A stretch of DNA of 64,000 nucleotides from Zhengitettix transpicula (GCA_037074705.1 CM073590.1:93178947-93242946), one strand, 5' to 3'. Counted from the first letter of the stretch, positions 45,885-57,148 are shown. Translations and numbers: made by a program. Notes: generated from the letters alone by a model not told the origin.

Positions 45885-47220
45885 TAGATAACTAGCTGAG
45901 TTCTCGGCGTTGCCAAGGTATTTATTTAAATCATAAAGGAGAAGAAATTGATTCGACACTAACCTCTTGTAAACATTTCAATTAACCAACTTCAATAGCT
46001 CTAGTGTTTGTAACATTTACCCGTTTATATTCACCTCCTCGACCGAACACATCAGCATCTGACATTAAAGAAACAAAGATTATGACTGACAGTATTCGGG
46101 ACTTTTCCTAGTACATAAAATAAAAGGGTCTAAAAATATGGACGAATTAAAACAGTAAAAAATACTCGCTAACTTAATAAAAGAAACATTACTCCCGGTA
46201 CCATACAGGATTAAACAAATAAACCTTTAACACAATAGACCAAAATATAACTGATACGCTAAGAAAATCAAAAATTTATATAAAATCTCATTATCGGGAA
46301 TTAAACTCAGCGACTTTCATAACCCCGGAATCGACACTAATATCTTTTTCTTTAAATTAGTTTTTATTAACATCCTTCCACCACCACCCGTACGGTAAGG
46401 GTACTTCCCTCTCTTGCCTTTTGGAGTTGAAATTAAAATCTTAAAAATTATAGAATGACACTATCAAATTAAGCGACCCCGACAACGTTTTATTCGACGC
46501 TAACAATAGCCGTTAAGGAATTTTTAAAAAATCCATCCCCTCTCCTAGAGGCGGTTGGTGTTATGCTGTTAGGTATATGCCAGTGTTTGTTCCTGGATCG
46601 TAAGTAACGAGTGTATAAAGTTTGATAGTAATTGGTATACACATTTAAGTTTGTACTAGTAAATTTGTTTCACTCTCTTCCACCCTCACTCCTAGATCTG
46701 CTACACATTAACCAGTTAATGTCCTAATTAAACCAATGTCTTCCATAACTTCAGATTCAACATCAGACTTAGTTGTTGACCCACTACTTTTGTGTAACGG
46801 CCTTTCACCCACATTTCCCCCCACCCCCACACACAGGGCCTGAACTAAAACTTAACTGACGCTGTAAATGTCAGAATTAAACTCATTGACTTCTATAACC
46901 CGGGATTTGACACAAATCTCGGATGTTTCGCGTTATTTTTATGTAACTTCCCTTCCATTATTGGTGCTTTAATGGATTGAGATTAAACACTAAATACATC
47001 TGGATATAAAGTAATAATAACATAGACCCCGAAAATTAATTAATCGACGTTTTAGCATGTTTTTAATTTCACTTTAGTTCAACCTTTGGAAGTTTCTTAA
47101 CGCTTAGAAAACCTGACAGAAACCTTCCCGAGGTTGCGCACAACTCACCAAAGTTTCATCTCAATCTAATGAATGGTTTATGAGCGCATAGGGGACGGAC
47201 AGACACACACACACAGAAAT
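45885..47220 (+). repeat. Interspersed repeat family R4, copy 2 (full-length)
   Basis: Begins GTAGATAACTAGCTGAGTTC and ends GGGGACGGACAGACACACAC. Its first ~750 bp match the reverse complement of 8,340-9,135. Near the right end, ACCAAAGTTTCATCTCAATC and TGAATGGTTTATGAGCG precede the GACAGACA string. This layout (CTAGCTG start, TTTCAT..AAT motif, GACAGACA end) is one I associate with a very common arthropod repeat whose class I cannot state with certainty. A segment of TTAAACTCA-type sentences recurs twice within it (46,313-46,345 and 46,872-46,905), suggesting internal partial duplication. Confidence 0.7.
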
Positions 47221-48235
47221 ATATTCATAGATATGTATGAAGGTAATGGATACGTGAAATTTGTTTTTGAGTTTTGAAAGATCAAAGTATTGAAGGATAA
47301 ATAATTTGCAAACCGCTTACTGTTGTGTGTTAAATATTTGCGGGACCACGACCTTTATTGTTAGGATCGTAAACGTACCGTCACCTTCACATTCTTGAAA
47401 ATAAATTCTGAATGAGAACGTAGTGAACACTATAAATAACATACTGTTAATAATTAATTGAGACAATGTAAGCTCAAGAATACTTATGTATATAAAACGT
47501 TTATGAATCTCGTGAGGAGAAACACCTATTCGTTGTTCTAACAGCACTATTCCTATACATGATGAGGGGTAATACTCGGCAAACTGGATGAATGTGGACA
47601 CGCTGAACACCTTCCACTAATAGCCTGCTAACACGGTTTTCAATTAAGATAAAAGCCACGGTAATTATTTCCGACACAATGCTAGCCTTCCGTCCGTCTG
47701 TTACATGCGTATGTATGTGTACGAAACATTCAGATTAAAAGAGTGGAATAAATGAGGCAGGCGAGCAGGGCAAATGTGCGTATTGCGTGCGTACCGCATG
47801 GGTGCCTCCTCCTGATGCGTGCGCAGCATGGAAGATGCAAATTAGCCTGACCTGGCCATTGAGTCAGCCCAGGACAGCAGACGAAGTGCCGCATTATTAA
47901 TCGCATGTCGTTCTTGCCGACGTAATGAAATATGTTTAAATGTGTTTCTAGGGGAGATAAGGTAATGACGCATCAGGAGAATCAAGACAGATTCCTTACA
48001 GCGGTGGCACGAAATTGTACGCAAATCACTGACTATGAATGATATGTACTTTATAGAAATGTCGAAAACACACGAATCTCTTATGACATTCTCTATAAAT
48101 TTAAATGAATACGGATAAAAACATAATTCATAATTTACTTCCAGAAAAAGTGGAAAGAAGGCAGCGTTCAATGACGTATGAAGTTAACGAAAAACTAGAA
48201 GACTTCATACTTGATATGTGCAAGTAGGACTCCAC

Positions 48236-48237
<2 letters not shown>
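47221..48237. other. AT-rich DNA, no gene recognised
   Basis: 97- and 109-codon minus frames (47,317-47,610 and 47,842-48,171) carry no domain that I know. A GC-balanced portion at 47,680-47,900 is not open in any long frame with known motifs. Confidence 0.35.
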
Positions 48238-48271
<34 letters not shown>

Positions 48272-49258
48272 AGCGTCCGTTCTTTAACTCCTTCCGTTTC
48301 TCGACTCAATTACTAATGAGGGCGCCAGGTAATTTTTTGGAATGAAATTGCCAAAACAATATTTATGTGTAATTATTTTATTTCTCGAGCCATGAAACAT
48401 TCAACATCTGCAGGGCGTGGTTATTTATGACATTTTTGTGTTAAACCACTGGGACCTCCGTCCCCTGTCAAGTCCTATGCGGAACAGCCCAACTATATCT
48501 CTGCCCGCGTCTTACAACAACAATACTCTACATATATGCGGCAAACGGACATCGACAAAGGCAATATTTAGACAATGCAACATAATCATGTTACAATATA
48601 TTGTAATGATTTGCCTTTTTATTACTTAATATTAAAAAAAATAAACTTTATTACATTAAAACTACAAAAAAATATAAAAATACATTAAAAAATATTGTTG
48701 GGCGCCAGCAGATATACATTGGTCTGCATAAAATTAAAATTAGCTCTGGCTTGATTAAAAAGTTCTCCTTCTCAACAGGGTAATGTGGGCGGTTCGGTGG
48801 CTATTCAAGAACAGAGTCTATCTCCACACTGTGTAAAAGAATTCCACTTTTGAATGTACTTTACATATATTGTGATGCTTACTTAACTTGTGGCGTCAGC
48901 ACACGATCTCCTTCTTCGGCCTCCCTGCGATGGACGTCCCTCAAAACCTCCGCGTCTCCGTCTCCCTGCGTCTCCCTGTCTCTCTGCGTCTCTTCTTGCG
49001 TCTCTCTGTCTGCCTCTCCGTCCCCGTCTGCCTCCTCTACCTGCGTCCCCGTCTCCCAGCGTCTGTGCCTCACTTACCCGGGTTCGGAGTCTTTATATCT
49101 ACTCCGCCCCCACAAACGATGTAAAAAAAAGGGACGCGAACCCGCGATTTCTTTTGGCCTTCTCAGGCAAAAACACGTGCACGCCTAATGTATTCATACT
49201 CAGGCCTTCTCAGGCCCGCGGTGGACACAAGGGCGGCCACTTAAGGTCTTCATTCACT

Positions 49259-49300
<42 letters not shown>
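48238..49300 (-). mobile_element. TA-flanked LTR-like element E6 with CT-rich minisatellite
   Basis: TA run (48,238-48,268), TGTAGCGTCCG start, CATTCACTACA end (49,261), TA run (49,262-49,300): a complete 993-bp TGT...ACA unit with TA on both sides. Family landmarks on the minus strand are TGGCGCCCAACAATATT (48,695-48,711) and TGGCGCCCTCATTAG (48,317-48,331), both primer-binding-like, and the CAGGGTAATGTGGGC box (48,776-48,790). An AGATATAAAG TATA-like string (49,091-49,100) lies beside CCGGGTAAGTGAGG (49,069-49,082), again a donor-like GTAAGT. At 48,950-49,060 a run of GCGTCTCC/CTCCCTGCGTCT units produces overlapping open frames of 64-140 codons that are not genes. Confidence 0.65.
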
Positions 49301-49304
<4 letters not shown>

Positions 49305-49633
49305 TGATTTAGACATAATAATGAATTTCACGTGGAGAGCATTTGGAATAACTTAATAATGACATAATCGAATATTCAGTTAGACCAGGAAGTAAACAGA
49401 TGAGAAAGGTGTATTATACCACTATTCTCGACATGAAAATTCACAATCCATGTTGGGAGCGTTCGCGTCAAGTATGACTGGGTACATAAATAAATTGAGA
49501 GAAATTAAAGTTATAGATATATTTCATTAAAATTGATTATAATATATCGGACATAAAAATAACTATTATTATTTTTGTAATCCCGCGAAGCTCTTGAACT
49601 TATAGCCGATTAGCTCAGAGAAAAAGTTTGAAC
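49301..49633. other. AT-rich spacer, nothing recognised
   Basis: Sequence between E6 and the SINE, without open frames of note. Confidence 0.35.
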
Positions 49634-49830
49634 GGACCTGCTATAGTGTAGTGGTCAGTGTCATTGCCTCGCGTCTCGCAGGTCCAGGGTTCGAATCACA
49701 GCAACGGCAAGGATGTCGTGTGTAAGAGAAACCCGCACATTTAACTTCCCCAAACAAGTAAAATTGCACAATGTAGAAAGTCGTTAAAGTCTTTACCAGT
49801 TTATTCAGCTATGAATAAAATTATTTAAAA
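49634..49830 (+). mobile_element. tRNA-headed SINE, copy 3
   Basis: The head has CTATAGTGTAGTGGTCAGTG (A-box region) and CAGGGTTCGAATCACAGC (B box GGTTCGAATC, 49,688-49,697), followed by a body with CCCCAAACAAGTAAAATTGC like the SINE at 28,804. It ends near a TATGAATAAAATTATTTAAA tail. The B box is the best of the three copies. It is a retroposon and not a tRNA gene, since the acceptor stem does not pair. Confidence 0.85.
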
Positions 49831-50249
49831 AATCTGACCCTAGTACACCTGAATGCTACGCCTCATTAGCACCCATAATATCCATCTGTTGCTGTAGATC
49901 TTGGTTTGATTTGGCGAGTTAACTAAGCACCAGTTATTATTCAAGTAATAACTGCCTGCCTACTTGGCAAGTACTTAAGTACTTAAGTTCCTAGTTTTTC
50001 TCCTCGACGGACCATGTCCGCGAATCTCGTAATATAAAGTCACGTGATTACTATAAATTAGGATACATAGGAGGAATTGTGTAACGATCGCCCTACATAT
50101 GATAAATTAAATGTATCAGTAGGCTACCAACATTGCGAAGAGAAGAGACAAGTAGTTCTAATTAATATCACATATCAAGCGACCATACTGACTGCCGTTC
50201 TAAAGCACTGAAGAGTGTTCATAAAAGTACAAAATATTTGCGAAAATGC

Positions 50250-50252
<3 letters not shown>
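49831..50252. other. AT-rich spacer, nothing recognised
   Basis: A short palindromic string, AAGTACTTAAGTACTTAAG, occurs near 49,970-49,988. No gene seen. Confidence 0.35.
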
Positions 50253-50290
<38 letters not shown>

Positions 50291-51305
50291 AATAATTAAT
50301 AAGGAGTAAATGAATTAAATTAGCCCCACGTTGTGGAAGCCAATTTATGTAATAATTAAAAGGTGGTCTTAATTAAAAGAATTAATTAACAAAATTATTA
50401 AGATTTAAAAATATATTCTTTAAAAGTACAAATGGTAATCCCTACTTTATACGCCGAATTTCATCAAGTTAACAAACGAATATTTTATTTCAATTTTGCA
50501 ATTCGTGTCGTTATAGGAAAAATACAACTTTATATTTTACAATCAAATACGTCGAAATTCTCTTTATCTCAGGGTCATTACTGGGTTAGATATTCAGAAC
50601 AATACAATTTAATAAACTAACATTAACAATTCAAACTCATTGAAGCTAACTTAATACAATATGAAAATAAACGAAATGAATGAAACTAAATGAAAAGATA
50701 AACGAACGAAATCTGACTTCTAGCTTTAATCCTCGTTTACAGATTTTAAATACTTGTTTTGTACTCACGAATGTCTTTCTGGTACCAGATCTAATTCTTG
50801 GAGCTTGAGGACAACACTCTTTAAAAAGGCCATTATTCACTGATTCTACACAATAAAATTTTAATACACTCGGTCGATGTTCTCATTCTCTGCCACCTGG
50901 AACTTTGGATCAGCCGCCCCTCAGTCACCCCTCGGACCTAGGTCTCCTTGGTGCCTCTATGCGAAATTTAGTTCAGTCTGTGTGAAACAAAACCTTTTGC
51001 TTCCAACTTTGCGATTATTATTTGAGTCTCTCCGTCAAAACTGTTTACTCGCGTTTTATGTAAACTTATAGATCTCGCTGTTGGACTTCTTGGACCGCGC
51101 TATTCATACTTTTAGATCAGCATACACGTTTTCCCGTAATCTTTGCCGGACTGATCTGTCTCGCTTCTCGCCGCAGACTGACTAACTCTCGTACAGAACG
51201 CAGTTCACAACAAAGGCTTCACCGACACAGAGTTACCGCCCATTGTCGTTCTTTGTCAACTCGTACCGCTAACAATCCAATTTAATTAAAACATTTAATG
51301 GCCTC

Positions 51306-51364
<59 letters not shown>
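50253..51364 (-). mobile_element. TA-flanked LTR-like element E7 (best-preserved)
   Basis: TA runs at 50,253-50,287 and 51,312-51,364 enclose a ~1,024-bp unit starting TGTAATAATT. The ACA end at the right is eroded (TCTTTAATTA). On the minus strand, in order: GAGGCCATTAAA and GGATTGTTAGCGGTACGAG; an ATG at 50,833 opening 22 codons (MAFLKSVVLKLQELDLVPER and two more) that run to a donor-like GTGAGTA (50,762-50,768); TCAGATTTCGTTCG; AACCCAGTAATGACCCTGAG (50,570-50,589); AAATAAAATA; TTATTACA; ATTGGCTTCCACAACGTGGG (primer-binding-like, 50,323-50,344); and TTATTACA at the TA border. The layout suggests an LTR followed by a primer site and a second, very short LTR end. Confidence 0.7.
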
Positions 51365-51366
<2 letters not shown>

Positions 51367-51465
51367 CTTTTTTAAGGGCTACTGTGGAAATCACTCCGAA
51401 GGGTCCGCACTTTTGGGTAGTGTGGAACTCGCACCCACTAAAACCACAAAAACTCTTTCTCTGAG

Positions 51466-51615
51466 GCAAGTTTTCTAGGGTTTGTTCTGCATCACTTTTA
51501 GGCAAATTCCAGGTAGGATTCTTGAACTATAACCCGGGGGGCCTACGTTAACCTTGGCTGCCTTCCTCTAACCTTTAGCATCTCCCTTCCCACGCTTTTA
51601 CCCTCTCGTACCATG
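51466..51615 (+). repeat. Interspersed repeat family R2, copy 4 (3' fragment)
   Basis: Matches the other R2 copies from GTTTTCTAGGG through CTGCATCACTTTTAGGCAAA, GTAGGATTCTTGAACT and CTTGGCTGCCTTCCTCT. The first two thirds are absent; the preceding 51,365-51,465 is not clearly related. It lies just outside the right TA tract of E7. Confidence 0.7.
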
Positions 51616-51925
51616 TCAGTCTATAAAAATAATAATTTTAACATTATAAAACATAAATATGAGATAAATGTGATTCTTCTTTGCGTTTCTATATTTACAG
51701 ATCTTATAAATCATAATAGTTTACATACAATTATTTTAGAAGTTATACTTCAGAATTACAATAGCATCTCTTAAAATATTATTTCCTTAATGCACTAAAT
51801 CCTTTGACGAGAATTAATATTGAAACAGTAATTGTATACCAAAATTTTTATATGTGCGTTACAACAGTCAAGACAGAAAAAATTTTCTTCTAAATGATGT
51901 ATCAATTATATATGAAAAAACTAAA

Positions 51926-52000
51926 CCTGAAGAGGACCTAAAACAAGGACGAAACATCGGCTTATTTAATTTATGTTAATAAACATTTTTCTGGATCAAT
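51926..52000 (+). mobile_element. Penelope-like element terminus, plus strand
   Basis: ACCTGAAGAGGACCTAAAAC, AAGGACGAAACATCGG, then TTAATAAACATTTTTCTGG. CTGAAGA and GGAC-GAAAC match the hammerhead core, with CCT/AGG as a residual stem II. The stem III closing GT is mutated (ATCGG), so cleavage is unlikely. No coding remnant upstream. Confidence 0.55.
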
Positions 52001-53786
52001 GCAGTTTATTTTTTTTGGTACCGTGTACTCAGAGGACCTATTCATGTTGGTTTTATAATAATATTCATCTTGAGATTTCGACGAGACTGCAAAAACCGTT
52101 TCCGCTTAGATAGGGTACAAGATTTGGCATTTTGTTGCGTCCATTTCTATTGAAAAGGAAATACAGTCGGCTTAGCACCCCTTTAAGAATAATCGTCACA
52201 GGGTAGTGTCAAGAGTTTCACTGTTATGTACCATCATTCGGGAAATTGCGTGTGGAAGTGTTATTGGACGCTATATTCTTGGCCACGTCAGCAACACAGC
52301 TCGATAGAAAGACGTCGGTGAGCATACGAAAGATTTTCTTTCAGAGCTTCTTCATAGCTTAAATAATTTTTTAAAATAAATTAATTGAATATATCTGTAT
52401 CTGTTGGATGTGAAAACATTAGATACAATTTGATCTCTTTCGGTAAAAGTTCAAGGCTTCAGTGAATTCTGAACCTCTCTTCCCCGCAGCGGTTTCGCTG
52501 ATATTCTGATAGTTGTACCTGTTTTATGATAACCACTAAAATTATCACCAAATAATGAGTATACATTGATATTTTTATAAAGAGAGAGTTATCAATAATT
52601 TCCTATGTTGTGGTATTGAAGAAATGTAATTAATTAATTTCCTTATTTTAAACGGTTAGTTCTTAAATATATACAAATCACAAAAATAGAATTTTCTATA
52701 ACAGTTCAAAGTTTTCAGCTGCGTGAAGTTATGTTTGATCTTCAATATTCTACTAACTTGTCGACATCTCAAAATGCTATCAAAATTATCTGCAATTTAT
52801 AATGATATAAACGGAAACTGTTATTTAATACAGCAATACTTGACATTAATAGAAATAGTAACGCTAAATAATATTTTTAATAAGTTACGATTAAAAAAAA
52901 GACACTTTTCAAATATGTTATGTTAGGTAAAATTCACGCACAAACAGGGCTTCATAGCACAGTGGAATAGAAGCCGACTAATTAAAAATCTAGAGAGTGG
53001 TTAATGCAAGTGTTCGACTAATAACATTTTAATTGTACCAAAGATACTGGCTGGGAACCCCCACATAGTAATTATGAAACTTTTTCCTTTGTCACGTCAT
53101 TTCCATAGTAATTATCTCAATTAATTTAATCGGTGTTGTATTTAATTTTCTAAAAGGTATAATTACATTATGCCCTTAGTTTAATTCAATTTATATTATT
53201 TGTATTTCATTAATAATAAAGATATTATTTTTATTTATTTCCCGAACGAGTTGATTATTGTTAAAATTTTAGTCATATGTTCCGTGATTGGTAACCACGT
53301 CATTTTTATGCAAATGTGATTCAAGATATTTTAAATTTTTACCTATTTGATGAATCTCAATAATAATTTTTAAATAAATACATGACGAAAAGGATTATTC
53401 TCTAAATGTTTTTGTTACACATTACACCTTGAGTATAATGCATCCAAAAAATAAACGGGTTTCGGATTCACAATTACATTACATGTGGGTATTACAATAA
53501 TTGTGAAATTACAATTATACATTTTTAAAGACGTTTTTAAACATACGATGTTTATTGGAGGCAATTATCAAACTTCTCCCTGGTACGACAAGATAAAGTA
53601 ATTTAATAAATAATAATGTAACAGATTTTCAGGTGATAATGACGAAATTAGTCCAAGGGACATGATTGTTTAGATTGTTTTCTGATTTTACATTCAAAAG
53701 GTCTTTTAATCTCATTATTTATAATTACGTTTAATAACTATTACTAATATTCTTTTAAAAGTTTTGAAGAGAGCAAAGAAAATATT
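52001..53786. other. AT-rich DNA, no gene recognised
   Basis: One 67-codon AT-driven frame at 52,723-52,926. The stretch 52,050-52,330 is GC-balanced but closed. Nothing recognised. Confidence 0.4.
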
Positions 53787-53874
53787 ATTTTGTTCACTAC
53801 GTATCTGAGATGTAATTGGCCTGGGATTTTATTTTGTTGACTAAGTATCTGAAATGTAATTGGCCCGAGACAAA
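53787..53874. repeat. 44-bp tandem duplication (two units)
   Basis: ATTTTGTTCACTACGTATCT and ATTTTGTTGACTAAGTATCT begin the two units at 53,787 and 53,831. Both continue with a near-identical GAGATGTAATTGGCC-type segment. About five differences separate them. Confidence 0.85.
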
Positions 53875-54779
53875 TTTGCTCTGAGCTCAGTGGAAGACTG
53901 CACAATCTCAGTTAATCTGTGAGAAGTGTTGCTGCTAGAATGACGTACACAGCCTCTAATGCACTAACTGCTTCCTCCGGACACCAAACGCGGAAGCGTA
54001 GCTTTAGTTTAGAGAATGCGGGGAGAGAAAGCATTACCACAAACCCTACGGGAAACGTCGCTTAACTAAGCCATTCTCTCTGAATAACTAACTAACTGTT
54101 TGGAAATTATGTGATCCACTGTGACAACGTCTCGTAAGTAAACTCTGCCTGATAAAATGGAGAATGAATGAATTATTACGAAATAACTCTAAAATGCAAC
54201 TTATAAATCAAATATAATTTTTACGGTAACAAATATGTACACTGTAAGTTAAGCGCCACTTTATAATGCAACAACCAATTATTATTAGATATGAGAGAAA
54301 GTAGTTCCTCCCATTACAAAGAATTTTACGCCCGTTGCACAATTTTCAATTTCTAATATTCACTTGCGTTTCTCGTTCTTATTTTGAAATTTTGAAGATA
54401 TGCATAGCAATACCCGGAAAATATTAAAATAAACTTCTGGAAGAACGTATCATATAATATCAACGACTTACTGGGTAAGTTATATTATTACCAGGTTGCA
54501 GCAACTCGTCCACACCTGTTAACCGCGTTGTTTTTGTTAGTTACTTAACAAAATGAAATATATTGAAGCTAATCGTTTATGCTTTTAAGAGGCAATATAA
54601 TTGTTACTTAACTGTTCAATATTGAAGGGAAATGTTTTATATTCTATTCGATACGAACGTCAGATGATATTTTTTTCATCATTCTTAAGAAACTGAAAAT
54701 TTAAATATAATATTCAATATAATCAGACAATTTTATATTAATTTATATTTAATAAATAAACAGAAATACAGTCAAAAAG
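53875..54779. other. AT-rich DNA, no gene recognised
   Basis: A GC-balanced section at 53,875-54,110 has no open frame of interest. The rest is AT-rich. Confidence 0.4.
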
Positions 54780-55240
54780 TCAGAAAAATATTAAACAAAT
54801 AATTATGTCAACATGACGTTTCGTCTTCAAATTTTGGGACTTCCTCAGGTAATTTACGGTTTTATATGATACCTAAGGTTGTCCAAAAATTGTGGAAGAT
54901 TTTTTTACTGAGGAAGTTCCTAAATTGTGGACGAAACGTCGTATTGAAATGATTTTTACCTAAATATAAAATCTATACAATACGACCTTTCGTCAATAAT
55001 TTTGGAGTTTCCACAGTTTGTATATTACAACGTGTGTATTATTTGTAATATATTTTGAGGCTTTCTCAGGTAATGTACAAAACTGTATATATTTTGGAAA
55101 GCATAAATCATGTGCATGATTAAGCGAAATAGCGTTACTGTCAAAAAATAAACCGTCATAATTTGTTAAATTAACCAAATGACAGACAAAATCAAGTGAT
55201 GATATAAATACCACACTAATTTTGTCTGTCATTTGGATAT
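54780..55240. mobile_element. Cluster of Penelope-like termini in alternating orientation
   Basis: Five related motifs occur within 460 bp: minus at 54,813-54,849 (CCTGAGGAAGTCCC...GACGAAACGTCATG), plus at 54,907-54,943 (best preserved), minus at 54,980-55,016 (CTGTGGAAACTCC...GACGAAAGGTCGTA), minus at 55,055-55,070 (CCTGAGAAAGCC, second half lost), and a closing perfect 18-bp inverted repeat (CCAAATGACAGACAAAAT, 55,175-55,192 and 55,219-55,236) around GATATAAATACCACAC, a string shared with family B ends. No coding sequence remains. This looks like several ends inserted into or copied next to one another. Confidence 0.65.
54901..54949 (+). ncRNA. Hammerhead-ribozyme-like motif
   Basis: All conserved positions are present: CTGAGGA (54,908-54,914, consensus CUGANGA) and GAAAC (54,933-54,937). 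Stem II can form from GTTCC (54,916-54,920) and GGAC (54,929-54,932) with a bulged U and an 8-nt loop. Stem III is a 2-bp AC/GT (54,936-54,937 with 54,941-54,942) closed by GTC. The predicted cleavage is after A54,943 (a GUA triplet). Stem I can pair TTTTTTA (54,901-54,907) with TTGAAA (54,944-54,949) with one mismatch and one wobble. Very short stem III is known from Penelope-like hammerheads, which are thought to work as dimers. Activity is an inference. Confidence 0.45.
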
Positions 55241-56639
55241 TTTATGTAATTATTATATTTTAAAACAGTCGTCTTATTTTTTCATATAAATACGTCTTGA
55301 TATAATCTACTGGGAATAAGCAATGTTTGATAGGAAAACACAAGAAAGCTGCTAATATTACTTTTGAACACTCCTTAACCTGGGTTTAACTTTACTGTCA
55401 TTTCCTGTTTACAAGTAAGTCTGCCTGGCTTTTTCATTCGTGAAGACGTGCTAGAATTTTTTTTCACTGTGAATGTACGTAATATTACTTTAAGTTTTAA
55501 ACAGTATAGAAAAATCGACAACTTAGGTACGGTAATGTTCTTTCATTTATAAAAATGCTTTCATAATGTTACACAATGAGAACAAAAAAATTACTTCGTC
55601 ATTAACCACGCGTATTTGTCATAGAAACAAAACATTTCAACGACTTCCTCTGTCATTACGCGTGGTTTACGTTTTGTGGTCACCTCACATTTCATTCTTA
55701 ATACATTTGGAAAAGGGTCACTGAAAGGTCAGTTTGGCACACACTGAAGACAAATACTTCACATCGAGCAATTGGACAATTAACAAAAGCAAACGCATGA
55801 GTAGCAAATTCATACTTGCGATAATGACGCTGAATGAATCAACACCAAGCATCTTGTCAGCATTTAGGCACCAACAGCAAGACAGAGTGCCACATCAGCT
55901 GTCAGATTAACTCTTTATCGCTCGAGTATCAGTTACCTCTTAATAACGTCGGCCACGGACGAGGCGTCAATACATTTAGCGTGGGTGGACTGGAGACAAG
56001 CTCTAATGAAACGTTGAATTGACAGGCGTCGATTTTAAATTGAAAGGTACAATGTTGAAACTTAGGTTTTGTTAGCTTACAATTCAAAGTATACATTGCC
56101 ATGACTTTGATAGAATTCAGCCAGTGTATTCTGACAATTTATTACTGAAAAATGTGTTTTTGTTTTACCACATTGTAAGTCTTCCTAAATTTTCAGACGA
56201 TTTTAATTTAATTGGTTCATTGTACTGCAGGATTGATTTCGTATAAGACGGTGGTATGAAAAATAAAGAGAATTTCTGTGACGAATTAGAGAGAAGGTCC
56301 ACCGAGATTGAGCAATCAACAAAAAAAAACGTGCGTTATCACTTGCCGATGACAGTTCTTTTGAAGAAGACGGCAGGGGCACAGACTTTTTAACGTTCTT
56401 CTCTCGTTGGCAACAAACATTTTTCTCTTCGCAGTCGGCATTATTAGCTGCAATTGTCGGACGTTTCCGTTTCAAAGAGCGTGGTGATGTATTTGATTCA
56501 AATTTGTTGCGTCCAATCATTTAAAGGCTTCATGAAGAGGAATTGTTGCGTCATAAAACACAAATGGTGCTGGTGTAGGTTGGAATATTATTCATTTTCA
56601 CCAATAAATGCTAATTATACATTTCAAATATGTTTTTAT
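55241..56639. other. AT-rich DNA; one Lys/Ser-rich minus frame
   Basis: A 105-codon minus frame at 56,203-56,520 begins MIGRNKFESN and contains SLKRKRPTIAANNADCEEKN followed by a Ser-rich stretch. It lies downstream of the LINE remnant on the same strand and could be a worn LINE segment, but no motif confirms this. The rest of the interval shows nothing. Confidence 0.3.
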
Positions 56640-56860
56640 TTACTTTAGACAATAATAGTTGGCATTTGAAAATAATTTAGCACATATTTGAATATTATTA
56701 AATAAAAATTGAAATTTTTTACTCATTGAATTAAATTGTTTGAAACTGAGACTGTTGCGATTCCACTGTACTATTCTCATATTCTCATAGGTTATTAGGA
56801 GGCGTCTGTTATGACTCTCTTGTTTTTTAACTAATTTTATGAGCCTTCTAATTCTAATTT
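56640..56860 (-). pseudogene. LINE ORF2 N-terminus (endonuclease start), truncated
   Basis: The minus frame reads MRIVQWNRNSLSFKQFNSMS from 56,780 and stops at 56,640. IVQWN.NSL..K is the opening strand of the apurinic-like endonuclease of Jockey-type LINEs (consensus I.QWN..GL..K..EL). It is preceded in frame by a basic RRLIKLVKKQE. Only about 47 codons remain from the ATG; endonuclease catalytic residues and reverse transcriptase are absent. It follows the ORF1 remnant in the correct order for this clade. Confidence 0.55.
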
Positions 56861-57148
56861 TTTTGTCGTTTTATCATTCCAGTAAGGGTAACATGATTCA
56901 GATATATTTATGAAAGATGTAGAGGATGTTTGGTAATCTCTAATAATGTTCCTTGTGCTCTTTTAATCCATAGTATTTAGTAGCCTTTAACTGTTCCAAA
57001 GGTGGGGCACTGTTTTTCTTGCTGATATAATATTTTTACTGGGTCTGATGATTGTCTAAGCGTCTTATATTTATGATCATGAATGATTTGTTTGGTTTTC
57101 ATCGGTGGATTAGTACTTGAATTCTTTTCAGGATTACTGGCGTCTATA

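Noticed and set aside
48850..49312. Overlapping 64-140-codon frames on both strands
   Set aside because: They are produced by the CT-rich minisatellite and the TA tract of E6; several frames are open at once, and the ends encode Ile-Tyr repeats from the TA run.
51311..51505. Minus-strand frame ending in an Ile-Tyr repeat
   Set aside because: The repeat is the TA microsatellite translated; the remainder belongs to the R2 fragment and its flank.
56203..56520. Lys/Ser-rich minus frame as LINE ORF1
   Set aside because: It lies downstream of the ORF2 start on the same strand, the wrong order for ORF1, and has no zinc knuckle; left as an unclassified open frame.
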